A DNA stretch of 33,836 bases, from assembly GCA_021205455.1 (NCBI GenBank), contig JAJPXL010000025.1:1-33836 (forward strand). Direction: 5' to 3'. The notes beneath the pieces are model-generated. The model saw only the letters and a program-made list of their open reading frames with translations, was not told the origin of the DNA and made no database searches. How positions within the stretch are numbered: the stretch's first letter is position 1; every line of letters begins with the position of its first letter. Positions 17,521-27,200 of the stretch are shown piece after piece. Position numbers and translations under genes: made by a program. This DNA is from Clostridiales bacterium (GTDB lineage: Bacteria; Bacillota; Clostridia; Oscillospirales; Oscillospiraceae).

Positions 17521-19974
17521 TTACTTGAAAATCAGGTTGACGATCTTGATGGCCTGAGTCTTTTTGTCCCGGATGACCAGCTTCTTCACCAGGGTCTTGC
17601 CCTCGGCCTGGCGCTGAATCTTGGGGTCGGCCAGGGCCGTCTCCACCACCTGGTCGTCGGTGGCGTCCACCGGAACCACGATGTTGGCCCGCACCTTACC
17701 GGCCACCTGAACGGCCAGCTGCACCGTGGCGGCCAGAGTCTTGCTCTCGTCATACTCCGGCCAGGGCTGCTGGCAGGCCATGCCCTCGGACGCAAAGCCC
17801 AGGTCCTCCCACATCTCTTCGCAGATGTGCGGGGCAATGGGGGACAGCATCAGAATCAGCGCCCTCATGTCGCCCCTGGTGCAGCCGTTGGCGGAGAAGT
17901 CGTTCACCAGTCCCATCAGGGTGGCGATGGCGGTGTTGAACTTCATGGCCTCAATGTCCTCGTTGACCTTCTTAATGGCCTTGTGGATGGCGGAGACATT
18001 CTGCTCGGAGCACTCCAAATCGTCGCTGCAAGTCTCGTGGAGGTTCCACACCCTGTCCAGGAAGCGCTTGCAGCCCGCCACCGCCTTGGAGGACCAGGAC
18101 GCGGCCTTGGCGAAGTCGCCGATGAACATGATGTAGGTGCGCATGGTGTCCGCGCCGTACTCTTTCACCACGTCGTTGGGGTTGATGACGTTGCCCCGGG
18201 ACTTGGACATCTTGATATTGCCCTCGCCCAGAATCATGCCGTGGGCAGTGCGCTTCTTGTACGGCTCCGCGTTGGGGATCGCGCCGATGTCATAGAGGAA
18301 GTTGTTCCAGAACCGGCTGTACAGCAGGTGGAGGGTGGTATGCTCCATGCCGCCGTTGTACCAGTCCACCTGGCCCCAGTAGTCCATGGCCTCCTTGGAG
18401 GCGATGCCGGTGTCACAGTTGGGGTCCTCATACCGCAGGAAGTACCAGGAGGAACCGGCCCACTGGGGCATGGTATCCGTCTCCCGCTGGGCGGGGCCGC
18501 CGCAGCAGGGGCAGGTGGTGTTCACCCAGTCGGTCATGGCGGACAGGGGGGATTCGCCGTCGTCAGTGGTCTCGTAGCTCTCCACCTCCGGCAGCAGGAC
18601 GGGCAGCTGCTCCTCCGGCACCGGCACCCAGCCGCACTTGGGGCACTTCACCATGGGGATGGGCTCGCCCCAGTAGCGCTGGCGGGAGAACACCCAGTCC
18701 CGCAGCTTATAGTTCACCTTGGCGTGGCCGATGCCCTCCGCCTCCAGGTGGTCGATCATGGCCTTTTTGGCCTCCTCCACCGTCATGCCGGTGATAAAGC
18801 CGGAGTTGACCATGACGCCGGTGGCCACATCGGTGAAGGCTCCCTTGCTCAGGTCCACCAGCTCGCCCTCGCTGCTGGCCACCACCTGGACGATGGGCAG
18901 GTCAAAGACCTGGGCAAACTCCCAGTCGCGGGTGTCGTGGGCGGGCACGGCCATGATGGCGCCGGTGCCGTAGGTGGACAGGACATAGTCGGAGATGAAG
19001 ATGGGAATCTCCTGGTTGTTCACCGGGTTGATGGCCCGGACGCCCTTCAGCTCCACGCCGGTCTTGTCCTTGGCAAGCTCAGTGCGCTCGAAGTCGGACT
19101 TGGAGGCCGCCTGGCGGACGTAGGCCTGCACCTCGTCATAGTTGGAGATTTTGTCCGCCCACTTCTCCACATAGGCGTGCTCCGGCGCGATGACCATATA
19201 GGTGGCGCCGAACAGGGTATCGCAGCGGGTGGTGTAGACGGTGAGCACGTCCCCCTCTGTGGTGCCGAAGTTCACCTCCGCGCCGGTGGAGCGGCCGATC
19301 CAGTTCTTCTGCTGGATGGCGATGCGGGGGATGTAGTCCACCGTGTCCAGGCCGTCGATGAGCTTCTGGGCGTACTCGGTGATTTTCAGCATCCACTGGC
19401 TTTTTTCCTTGCGGACAACCTCGCTGCCGCACCGCTCGCACACGCCGTTGACCACCTCTTCATTGGCCAGCACGCACTTGCAGCTGGTGCACCAGTTCAC
19501 CGGCATGGAGGTCTTGTAGGCCAGGCCCTTCTTGTACAGTTGGACGAAAATCCACTGGGTCCAGCGGTAATAGCTGGGGTCGGTGGTGTTGATTTCCCGG
19601 TCCCAGTCGAAGGAATAGCCCAGCATCTCCAGCTGGTCATGGAAGCGCTTGATGTTATCCTCCGTGACCTTGGCGGGATGGATGTGGTTCTTGATGGCGT
19701 AGTTCTCCGTGGGCAGGCCAAAGGCGTCGTAGCCGATGGGGAACAGGACGTTGTAGCCGTCCATCCGCTTCTTTCGGGCGATCACGTCCATGGCGGTATA
19801 GGGCCGGGCGTGGCCCACGTGCAGGCCCTGGCCGGAGGGATAGGGGAACTCCACCAGGCCATACCACTTGGGGCGGGTGGTGTCGCCGGTGACGGCGCGG
19901 AAGGTCTTTTCCTCACGCCAGCGGGTCTGCCATTTCTTTTCAATCTTGCTAAAATCGTACTTCACCAAACTCAC
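17521..19974 (-). CDS. leuS: Leucyl-tRNA synthetase
   Basis: Charges tRNA-Leu with leucine in the cytosol. The 817-residue length and domain order fit bacterial LeuRS. The class I HIGH motif is HVGH (52-55), after FPYPSGQGL. A zinc-type insertion has WCTSCKC and CERCG. The CP1 editing domain carries IMAVPAHDTRDWEF, with the editing Asp. KMSKSRGNVINP is the KMSKS loop, and the C-terminal anticodon-binding region ends IKIVNLIFK. It is the last gene of the smc-to-leuS run, 46 bases after rsfS. I saw no T-box leader in that gap, so it appears to rely on upstream promoters rather than on leucyl-tRNA sensing at this locus. Confidence 0.98.
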   Translation of the reverse strand: MSLVKYDFSKIEKKWQTRWREEKTFRAVTGDTTRPKWYGLVEFPYPSGQGLHVGHARPYTAMDVIARKKRMDGYNVLFPIGYDAFGLPTENYAIKNHIHPAKVTEDNIKRFHDQLEMLGYSFDWDREINTTDPSYYRWTQWIFVQLYKKGLAYKTSMPVNWCTSCKCVLANEEVVNGVCERCGSEVVRKEKSQWMLKITEYAQKLIDGLDTVDYIPRIAIQQKNWIGRSTGAEVNFGTTEGDVLTVYTTRCDTLFGATYMVIAPEHAYVEKWADKISNYDEVQAYVRQAASKSDFERTELAKDKTGVELKGVRAINPVNNQEIPIFISDYVLSTYGTGAIMAVPAHDTRDWEFAQVFDLPIVQVVASSEGELVDLSKGAFTDVATGVMVNSGFITGMTVEEAKKAMIDHLEAEGIGHAKVNYKLRDWVFSRQRYWGEPIPMVKCPKCGWVPVPEEQLPVLLPEVESYETTDDGESPLSAMTDWVNTTCPCCGGPAQRETDTMPQWAGSSWYFLRYEDPNCDTGIASKEAMDYWGQVDWYNGGMEHTTLHLLYSRFWNNFLYDIGAIPNAEPYKKRTAHGMILGEGNIKMSKSRGNVINPNDVVKEYGADTMRTYIMFIGDFAKAASWSSKAVAGCKRFLDRVWNLHETCSDDLECSEQNVSAIHKAIKKVNEDIEAMKFNTAIATLMGLVNDFSANGCTRGDMRALILMLSPIAPHICEEMWEDLGFASEGMACQQPWPEYDESKTLAATVQLAVQVAGKVRANIVVPVDATDDQVVETALADPKIQRQAEGKTLVKKLVIRDKKTQAIKIVNLIFK

Positions 19975-20020
19975 AGCTTTCTTATGATGATAATTTCTTC
20001 TGCGGCGCCGCCGCCAGGGT

Positions 20021-20389
20021 TCAGTCCTCTTTTTTGGTCAGGAAGGAGGAGACGTCCACCGCCTTGGCCTCCCGCCACAGGCGGTCCAGGTCGTAGAACT
20101 CCCGCTTCTCCGGCAGGAACAGGTGGACGATGACCGTGTTAAAGTCCAGCGCGATCCAGCCGCTCTCCCGTTCGCCCTCCTTGCGCAGGGCAGGCTCCCC
20201 CAGCTTCTCCGCCGCCTCCTCGCAGGCGTCGCTCAGCGCCCGAAGCTGCGTGGTGGAGCCGGCGGTACACATGATGAAGTAGTCCGCCAGGCTGGTCACC
20301 TCGGTGGTGTACAGTACCTCCAGCTTCATGCCCCGCTTTGCGTCCAGCGCCCGGCACAGAGCCGCCGTCAATTCCAATGCTTCAGCCAT
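20021..20389 (-). CDS. rsfS: Ribosomal silencing factor RsfS
   Basis: RsfS (YbeB/Iojap family) binds protein L14 of the large subunit and blocks subunit joining when nutrients are scarce. The 122-residue product starts MAEALELTAALCRAL at ATG 20389, with AGGGAGA upstream; longer in-frame versions run back into the preceding gene. Diagnostic segments are the VLYTTEVTSLADYFIMCTAG core, then SGWIALDFNTVIVHLF and REFYDLDRLW, a near-textbook RsfS C-terminus. Its start overlaps the nadD-yqeK stop by 8 bases, so translation is coupled. The nadD-yqeK-rsfS order is common in Firmicutes. Confidence 0.95.
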   Translation of the reverse strand: MAEALELTAALCRALDAKRGMKLEVLYTTEVTSLADYFIMCTAGSTTQLRALSDACEEAAEKLGEPALRKEGERESGWIALDFNTVIVHLFLPEKREFYDLDRLWREAKAVDVSSFLTKKED

Positions 20390-21590
20390 GTTGCTCTCCC
20401 TTTCTTTTCTGTTCCGCCGCCATCCAGTCCCTGGCCGCGATGCCGTCCGGGTGGACGGGCTTGTTTGCTTCCTGATTCCTGCGGATGCTGTAGTCCAGCC
20501 CATAGAGGACGCCTGCATCCAAATCCTCCTCCACGATGGCGCGCAGTTCGGCGCACCAGTCATAGGGGCGGCTGGGTTCGGCGTAATCCGCGATATAGAT
20601 GATTTTCTCCAACAGCGTCATACCGGCGTGGCCGGTAGTGTGCCAGAAGATGGCGGAGCAGATGTCCTCCGGCATCCCGAACACCTGACGGGCCACCGCT
20701 GCGCCGCTTTTCGCGTGGAGCAGGCCGGTATTTTCCCGGGCTATCTGGTCTATAAGGATACCACATTTTTCGCAAATTGACAACTGCTTTTCTACGGGAA
20801 AGTACTTTGTGCAGTCGTGGAGGATGGCGGCCCTCCGGGCCTTCTCCTCATCGGCCCCGTTTTTTCGGGCCAGCAGCGCCGCCTCCTGCTCCGTCCCTTT
20901 AATATGGGGGATGCGCTTGGCCCGCACCATGGAGTAGGAGCAGGCCCGCAGGTCCTCCAGGCTCAGCTGCGTCAGGTCGGCATTTGTGCCGTACAGCCGG
21001 CGCATCAGGATATAGCCGTAAATGCTCTCGTCCAGCAGCGCCCGACCCTGGCCCTGGGCCAGCTGCTCCCGCAGCTGGCTGGAAGATACCTCCACCAAAT
21101 CCTCCAGGGTGACGATTTTCACCCTGGCGCCAAACTGCTTTTTCAGCTTCTTCTTCTGCCAGTGGAAAGACTCGGTATCCCCCGCCTGGCGGCCAAAGGC
21201 GGCGATGTGGGCGTACTTGCAAATGCGCTGGGGCTGATACCAGGTGTCCAGGGTCAGGAACATATCCGTCCCCACCAGCAGGTACAGCTCATCCTTGGGG
21301 TAGCGCCTGGCGAGGGCCTCCAGGGTGTCCGCCGTGTAGCTCTTCCCCTGCCGGGTCAACTCGATATCCGACGCCTCGAAGCCCTTTCCCAGCCGGTCCG
21401 CCATCAGCTCCACCATCTCCAGCCGCTGCTGGGGGCTGGCGCTGCCTTCCGGCATCTCCTTATGGGGCGGCGCGTTGTCCGGCACCAGCAACACCCTGTC
21501 CAGCTCCAGCGCCCTGGCCACATCCCTGGCCGCCGCCATGTGGCCCAGATGGGGCGGGTTGAACGTCCCGCCGTAGATTCCGATTTTCAA
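20382..21590 (-). CDS. nadD: NadD-YqeK fusion: nicotinate-nucleotide adenylyltransferase with HD-domain Ap4A hydrolase
   Basis: One 403-codon frame holds two enzymes usually encoded separately. The N-terminal half (about 1-200) is NadD, making deamido-NAD from nicotinate mononucleotide and ATP: IGIYGGTFNPPHLGH with the nucleotidyltransferase HxGH, and VEVSSSQLRE as the ISSTxIR equivalent. The C-terminal half (about 205-400) is YqeK, an HD hydrolase that splits diadenosine tetraphosphate: RAAILHDCTKYFP with the metal-binding HD pair, then AIFWHTTGHAG and IYIADYAEPSRPYD. The TTG at 21590 is preferred because AGGTGA lies just upstream and KIGIYGGTF is the normal NadD start; the ATG at 21614 has no ribosome site. 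No stop or frameshift lies between the halves. Both functions are confident from motifs. Confidence 0.95.
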   Translation of the reverse strand: MKIGIYGGTFNPPHLGHMAAARDVARALELDRVLLVPDNAPPHKEMPEGSASPQQRLEMVELMADRLGKGFEASDIELTRQGKSYTADTLEALARRYPKDELYLLVGTDMFLTLDTWYQPQRICKYAHIAAFGRQAGDTESFHWQKKKLKKQFGARVKIVTLEDLVEVSSSQLREQLAQGQGRALLDESIYGYILMRRLYGTNADLTQLSLEDLRACSYSMVRAKRIPHIKGTEQEAALLARKNGADEEKARRAAILHDCTKYFPVEKQLSICEKCGILIDQIARENTGLLHAKSGAAVARQVFGMPEDICSAIFWHTTGHAGMTLLEKIIYIADYAEPSRPYDWCAELRAIVEEDLDAGVLYGLDYSIRRNQEANKPVHPDGIAARDWMAAEQKRKGEQHG

Positions 21591-21626
21591 TGCTTCTTCA
21601 CCTCGCTGCCCCATTATCCGGGTGCG

Positions 21627-21977
21627 TTACTGCGCCTTCTCGTACTTCTTCCCCGCAGTCTTTTTCTGTTTGGGCTGCACCAGGTTGATGCACTTCTCCC
21701 CCAGCTTGTGGCTGTGGCGGTACAGGACGAAGCGGCTGCCGATGACCTGCACCGGCTCTGACCGGGTCAGGGCGCTCAGCTCATCGCAGGCCTCCCTGGC
21801 GGAGAGGGGGCTGGTCTCCAGCACCTTGCATTTGATGAGCTCCCGCGCCTCCAGGGCGTCGTCCGCCTGCTGCACCAGATTATCGCTGATGCCATCCTTG
21901 CCCACGGTCAGCACGACCTCCAGGGTGTTGGCCATGCCCCGCAGCTGGGCGCGCTGTTTGCTGTTGATTGGTTCCAT
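21627..21977 (-). CDS. yhbY: YhbY family RNA-binding protein (CRM domain)
   Basis: Small ribosome-assembly protein with a CRS1-YhbY (CRM) domain, 116 residues. INSKQRAQLRGMANTLEVVL matches the family start, VGKDGISDNL contains the GxxG-type RNA loop, IKCKVLETSPLSARE follows, and IGSRFVLYRHSHK is the closing strand. A basic tail (KQKKTAGKKYEK) extends past the domain. Homologues associate with pre-50S particles. It lies between rdgB (39 bases upstream) and nadD-yqeK (36 bases downstream) on the same strand. Confidence 0.95.
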   Translation of the reverse strand: MEPINSKQRAQLRGMANTLEVVLTVGKDGISDNLVQQADDALEARELIKCKVLETSPLSAREACDELSALTRSEPVQVIGSRFVLYRHSHKLGEKCINLVQPKQKKTAGKKYEKAQ

Positions 21978-22016
21978 TGATTCCGTTCTCCTTTTTGTTG
22001 CTTCCGGTCTCCCCTG

Positions 22017-22619
22017 TCAACGGGCTTGCCGCCCGTTCAGGTACGTCTCCAGCTCACCGGCAAAGGCCCGCAGGGCCTTCCCCCGGTGGGAGACGGCGTT
22101 CTTCTCCTCCGGCGTCATCTGGGCGAAGGTCTTTTTGCACTCGGGCACCAGGAAGATGGGGTCATAGCCGAAGCCGTCCTCCCCCACCGGGGTAAAGCCG
22201 ATGCGGCCCTCGCACTCGCCCCGTGCGGAGATCACATCCCCGTTTGGGAAGGCGCAGGCCACCACGGAGACGAAGCTGGCCTTCCGGCTGAGCTGCCCCC
22301 GCATACTTTGCAGCAGGAGCTGATACCGCTGTTGGTCATTGAGGTCCGGGCCGCCGTACCGGGCTGAGTACACCCCCGGGCCGCCATTCAGCGCCTCGCT
22401 GCACAGGCCGGAGTCGTCCGCAATGGCGGGGAGGCCGCTGGCCTCCATCACCGCCCTGGCCTTGATGAGGGCGTTCTCCTCAAATGTCGTGCCGGTCTCC
22501 TCCGGCTCCAGGTCGATGCCCAGCTGGGACTGGAGGACGATCTCCACCCCCAGCTGCTGCAAAATCGTCTGCAACTCCTCCAGCTTTCTGGGATTATGGC
22601 TTGCCAATACGAATTTCAT
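22017..22619 (-). CDS. rdgB: XTP/dITP diphosphatase (RdgB/HAM1)
   Basis: Removes deaminated purine nucleotides (dITP, XTP) from the pool by hydrolysis to the monophosphate. The 200-residue protein starts MKFVLASHNPRKLEE, with the family's SxNxxK nucleotide loop. FEENALIKA and IADDSGL supply the metal and substrate residues, FGYDPIF is the purine-binding signature, and SHRGKALR lies near the C-terminus. The ATG overlaps the rph stop by 4 bases (ATGA), the usual coupled arrangement of these two genes. A longer in-frame Met upstream lies inside rph and is rejected. Confidence 0.97.
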   Translation of the reverse strand: MKFVLASHNPRKLEELQTILQQLGVEIVLQSQLGIDLEPEETGTTFEENALIKARAVMEASGLPAIADDSGLCSEALNGGPGVYSARYGGPDLNDQQRYQLLLQSMRGQLSRKASFVSVVACAFPNGDVISARGECEGRIGFTPVGEDGFGYDPIFLVPECKKTFAQMTPEEKNAVSHRGKALRAFAGELETYLNGRQAR

Positions 22620-23341
22620 TCCGCACCTCCGGTCAATGCGCAGGTCTGCTTCACCATCAGCTCCTGAATTCCTTTCTGGCACAGGCTCACCAGCCGCTGC
22701 TGCTCAAGGACGGTGAAGGCCCGCCCCTCGCCGGTGCCCTGAATCTCGATGAGCTCGCCCCGCTCGTTCATCACACAGTTCAAGTCCACCTGGGCGCTGG
22801 AATCCTCGTAATACTGCAAATCCAGCAGGGCTTCCTCCTCCACCAGACCAGCGGACACCGCCGCCACCTGATGGATCACCGGGTCCTCCTCGATGACCCC
22901 TGCCTCCAGCAGCTTCCGGCAGGCCAGCTTCAGCGCCACCCAGCCGCCGGTGACGGAGGCGGTGCGGGTGCCGCCGTCCCCCTGCAGCACGTCGCAGTCC
23001 ACCGTGATGCAGTGGGGGCCCAGCTTCTCCATGTCCACCGCCGAGCGCAGGCTGCGGCCAATGAGCCGCTGAATCTCCGCGCTGCGGCCGGACAGCTTCA
23101 GCTTGCTGACATCCCGGCGGGAGCGGGTGCGGTTGGCCCGGGGCAACATATTGTACTCCGCCGTCACCCAGCCGCAGCCCTCCGCCACATGGGGCGGCAC
23201 CCTGTCCTCCACAGAGGCGGTGATATACACCATGGTCGCGCCGCACTTGATGATGCAGCTGCCCTCTGCGAATGCGTTCGTATTGGGAATGATTTCCACC
23301 GGGCGCAGCATATCCGCTGAGCGTCCATCCCGTCTGTTCAT
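22616..23341 (-). CDS. rph: Ribonuclease PH
   Basis: Phosphorolytic 3'-5' exoribonuclease that trims tRNA 3' ends. The 241-residue length is full. R3/R4 in NRRDGRSADMLRP start the PH fold, AEYNMLPRANRTRSRRD carries the phosphate- and tRNA-contacting Arg cluster, and CDVLQGDGGTRTASVTG is the active-site segment. QVDLNCVMNERGELIEIQGT near the end is diagnostic. It is part of the minus-strand run, 39 bases after ftsY and overlapping rdgB. Confidence 0.97.
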   Translation of the reverse strand: MNRRDGRSADMLRPVEIIPNTNAFAEGSCIIKCGATMVYITASVEDRVPPHVAEGCGWVTAEYNMLPRANRTRSRRDVSKLKLSGRSAEIQRLIGRSLRSAVDMEKLGPHCITVDCDVLQGDGGTRTASVTGGWVALKLACRKLLEAGVIEEDPVIHQVAAVSAGLVEEEALLDLQYYEDSSAQVDLNCVMNERGELIEIQGTGEGRAFTVLEQQRLVSLCQKGIQELMVKQTCALTGGAE

Positions 23342-23380
23342 ATGCCAGCTTCCTTTCTGTCGATTTTGCGTGGTTTTATG

Positions 23381-24247
23381 TTAAATCAGGGCGTTGGCGA
23401 ACTCCCTGGCGTCGAAGGGCTTCAAGTCCTCCAGTCCCTCGCCCACGCCGGCGTACTTCACCGGCACCTTCAACTCCTGGGCTACGGCCACGGCAATGCC
23501 GCCCTTGGCGGTGCCGTCCAGCTTGGTCAGCACGATACCGGTGATGCCGCAGGTCTCCATGAACTGCTTGGCCTGCACCAGGCCGTTCTGCCCCGTGGTG
23601 GCGTCCAGCACCAGCAGCACCTCCTTGGCGCAGTCCGGGCACTCCCGGTCGATGATGCGGCTCATCTTGGCCAGCTCGTTCATCAGGTTGGATTTGTTGT
23701 GGAGCCGCCCCGCCGTATCGATGAGCACCACGTCCGTCCCACGGGCCTTGGCCGCTGAGATGGAGTCGAAGACCACGGCGGCAGGGTCGCTGCCCTCGCC
23801 CTGCTTCACGATGTCGATGCCGGAGCGCTGGGCCCAGATGGTCAGCTGCTCGGAGGCGGCGGCCCGGAAGGTGTCCGCCGCGGAGAACAGCACCTGCTTG
23901 CCCTCGGCTTTCAGGCTGGCCCCGATTTTGCCGATGGTGGTGGTCTTCCCCACTCCGTTCACCCCGATGAACAGCACAAAGGCGGGCTTTGTGCTGAGGT
24001 TCAGGGCCGGGTCGGCCACCTCCAGCATCTCCGCCAGAATCTCCCGCATACAGTTCTGGGCGTCGGGAATCTCCTTGATATGCTCCCGCCTGGCCCGGGT
24101 GCGCAGCTCCTCCACCGCTTTCAGGGTGGTGTCCATCCCCATGTCGGCCAGAATCAGGCTCTCCTCCAGGCTGTCATAAAATTCATCGTCCAGCTTGGAG
24201 AAGCCGTTGAAAATGCCGATTTTCTTGATTTTGTCAAAGAATCCCAT
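23381..24247 (-). CDS. ftsY: Signal recognition particle receptor FtsY
   Basis: SRP GTPase receptor that docks ribosome-nascent-chain complexes at the membrane. At 288 residues it is essentially the NG domain only, without the long acidic N-terminal region of enterobacterial FtsY, as is common in Firmicutes. The N-domain opens MGFFDKIKKIGIFNG, where amphipathic residues would bind lipid. The GTPase motifs are GVNGVGKTTTIGK (G1), ADTFRAAASEQL, DTAGRLHNK (G3), TKLDGTAKGG (G4) and YAGVGEGLEDLKPF. It lies 37 bases after smc; the smc-ftsY pairing is conserved in Firmicutes. Confidence 0.98.
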   Translation of the reverse strand: MGFFDKIKKIGIFNGFSKLDDEFYDSLEESLILADMGMDTTLKAVEELRTRARREHIKEIPDAQNCMREILAEMLEVADPALNLSTKPAFVLFIGVNGVGKTTTIGKIGASLKAEGKQVLFSAADTFRAAASEQLTIWAQRSGIDIVKQGEGSDPAAVVFDSISAAKARGTDVVLIDTAGRLHNKSNLMNELAKMSRIIDRECPDCAKEVLLVLDATTGQNGLVQAKQFMETCGITGIVLTKLDGTAKGGIAVAVAQELKVPVKYAGVGEGLEDLKPFDAREFANALI

Positions 24248-24284
24248 TGCTCTTTCCCCTTTCGATTCAGATCGCCCCCTGGGC

Positions 24285-27200
24285 TCATTGAATATTCAGC
24301 TCATCCGCCACCTCGTTCAGGTTGACGGTCAGCACCCGGCTGATGCCCCGCTCCTGCATAGTGACGCCGTAGAGGACGTCCGCCTCCTCCATGGTGCCGC
24401 GGCGGTGGGTGATGATGATAAACTGGGTCTTATCGCTCATGGAGCGGACGTAGTGGGCGAACCGGGTGACGTTGGGGTCGTCCAGCGCCGCCTCGATCTC
24501 GTCCATCACCACGAAGGGCGTGGGCCGCACCTTCAGGAAGGCGAAGTACAGGGCGATGGCCACAAACGCCTTCTCCCCGCCGGACAGCAGGCTCAGCACC
24601 TTCAGCGCCTTGCCCGGAGGCTGCACCTTGATTTCAATGTTGCAGTTCAGAATATCGTCCGGGTCTTCCAGCTCCAGGGCGGCCTTGCCGCCGCCGAACA
24701 GCTCCTGGAAGGTGACGGAGAAGGCGTCCGCAATCAGGTCGAACTGCTCCGCGAAAATCTTCTTCATCTCCTCGGTGATGCCGTCGATGATCTCCTCCAG
24801 CTCCGCCTTGGCCTTCTCCACATCGTCCCGCTGGGCGGTCAGGTAGTCATACCGCTCGCTGATGCGGCGGAACTCCTCGATGGCCCCCACGTTCACGCTG
24901 CCCAGGGCGCTGATGCTCCGCTTCAGCTCGGCAATGCGGCGGCCCGCCTTGGCGGCGCTCTCCAGCTCCTGGCGCTGGGGCTGGGCGCTGTCATAGGTCA
25001 ACTCATAGCTGTCCCACAGCTTGCTGAGAAGCTGGCTCTCCTCCATGGCGGCGGCGGCCTTCTTCCGCTCCAGGGCGGAGCACTCCCGCTCCATGTTCAG
25101 CAGGCTTTCGTTCTTGTCCCTGGCGTCCCGGTCAGCCTGGGTGCGCTGAGCCTCCAGCTCCAGCCGTCGGCTGGACAGCTTTTGCATACTCTCCGTCAGC
25201 GCCTCCCGGCTGGCGCGGAGGGTTTGCAGCGTCTCCTCCAAGGCCCGGATGCGCTCAGTCAATTCCTCATTGCGCTGACCGTATTCCTCGATTTGGCGGC
25301 GGCGGTTCTCCCGGTCGCCGGTGATGTCCCGCTCCATGGTTTTCAGCTCTTCCAGGGTGGACAGGGTGGCGGACTGCTCCGCGTCCAGGGACGCCTGGGC
25401 AACGTGTACCTCCGCGATGGCGGCGGCGATGGCCTCCGCCTGCTTCCGGAACACATCCTGCCCGGCGGCCTTGCCCTCCGCCTCCGTCCGCAGGGCGGCG
25501 GCGGAGCCTTCCAGCGATTCGATACGCTGGCGCACCTCCTCGGTGTCCTCCTCCAGCTTCCTGGCCCGCTGGCGCAGGCTTTCCAGCTCGTCCTGCCAGC
25601 CGTCCCGGTTGTCCCGCAGGACCCCCAGCAGGATGCGGTACTGACCGTATTCGCCGTCCAGCCGCAGCACCGTGTCGTCCAGCTCACGCTTCTGGTTCTG
25701 GGCCACCTCCATCTCGTAAGCGGCCTTCTCCGCCTCCCGTTTGGCGTCCGCCAGGGCGCGGCGGGCCCCGTCCATATCCTCTTTCAGCTGGGCGGACTGC
25801 TTTTCCAGCCGCTCCAGCTCGCTGGCCCGGGACAGGATGCCCGCGCTGCGGCTGGTGCTGCCGCCGGTCATGGAGCCGCCGGGATTCAGCACCTGGCCGT
25901 CCAGGGTGACGATGCGGAACCGGTGGCCGAACTGCCGAGCCATGGCGATGGCCGTATCCATATCCTCCGCGATGACCACCCGCCCCAGCAGGCTGCCCAC
26001 AATGTCGGCATACTTCTGGTCACAGGTCACCAGCGCGCTGGCTACCCCTACAAAGCCCCGGCACTGCTCCACGTTCCGTTCCTTCAAATAGTTGGCCCGC
26101 ACAGCGGAGAGGGGCAGGAAGGTAGCCCGGCCCGCGTCCCGCCGTTTCAAGTAGTTAATGGCGGCCTTGCCGTCCTCCTCCCGGTCCACCACCAGGTTCT
26201 GCTGGGCTGCGCCCAGCGCCGTCTCGATGGCAACGGTGTACTGCTCCGGCACCTTCATCAGGCTGGCCACCGGGCCGTGGACGCCCCGAAGCTGCTTCCG
26301 CTCGGCGGCCTGCATCACCGCCTTCACCGCCTTGGAGTAGCCCTCATACAGCTTCTCCATCTCGGTGAGCATATGGATGCGGCCGGACAGGTTGTTGCTG
26401 TCCAGGGTCAGTTGGTTCACCTTGCCCTGGGCCGCCTCCAGCTTCTGGTTGCGGCTGGACGCCTTCATCTGGTGGCCTGCGATGATATTTTCCAGGCTGT
26501 CCCGCTGGTCCTTGGTGTCGTTCAACTCTTTCCGCTTGGCTTTGGCCTCCGCTTCGGTCTGGGCCAGCTTCTCCTGGTTCTCCTGGATGGAGGCCCGCAG
26601 GGCGGTATCCCGGTCGATCATCTCCTGGCTGGAGGCCGCCAGGGCGGACAGCAGCTCCTTGGCGTCCGCCAGGGAAGCGCTCTGGATGCGCTCCGAACTG
26701 CGGAGGGCTTCCAGTTCCTCCGCCAGCGTGCCCGCCTGCCTGCGGTTCTCCGCCTCCTCCAGGTGGTGCTTCGCCAGCGTGTCCTCCAGGACCTGGCGCT
26801 GGTCGGCGATTTCCCGGAGGCGCTCCTGCCGCTGGGCGATTTGGGCGGCGATGGAGTCCGCCCGCCCCTCCTGTTGGTCCAGCTCCCGCTGCAGGCGGTC
26901 GGCGGACTCGGCGTTGCTCTGCACCTGGCTTTTCAGCACGGCGATGGAGGATTCCTGCTCATTGCTCTCCCCCTCCAGGGCGGACTGGCGGGTGCGGAGC
27001 TGCTCCGTCTCCACATCGCAGTCCCGCATCTGCTGGGCCAGAGCCTCCGCCCGGGCATAAAGGGTCTCCTGCTCTGCCTTGATGCTGTCCCGCTGTTCGG
27101 CGGCGGCTTCATAGTCGGCGGTCAGCTTCCGGTGATTCGTCCGCAGCTCGTCCAGATTCTCCAGCCAAAGGGAGATTTCCAATCCCTTCAGCTCGTCCCG

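Noticed and set aside
19975..20020. Possible T-box leader before leuS
   Set aside because: Only 46 bases separate rsfS and leuS; there is no room for a T-box and no matching sequence was seen.
17389..20133. A 914-codon plus-strand frame opposite leuS
   Set aside because: Antisense shadow of leuS without domains; it is rich in His/Gly/Val as expected from reversed GC-rich codons.
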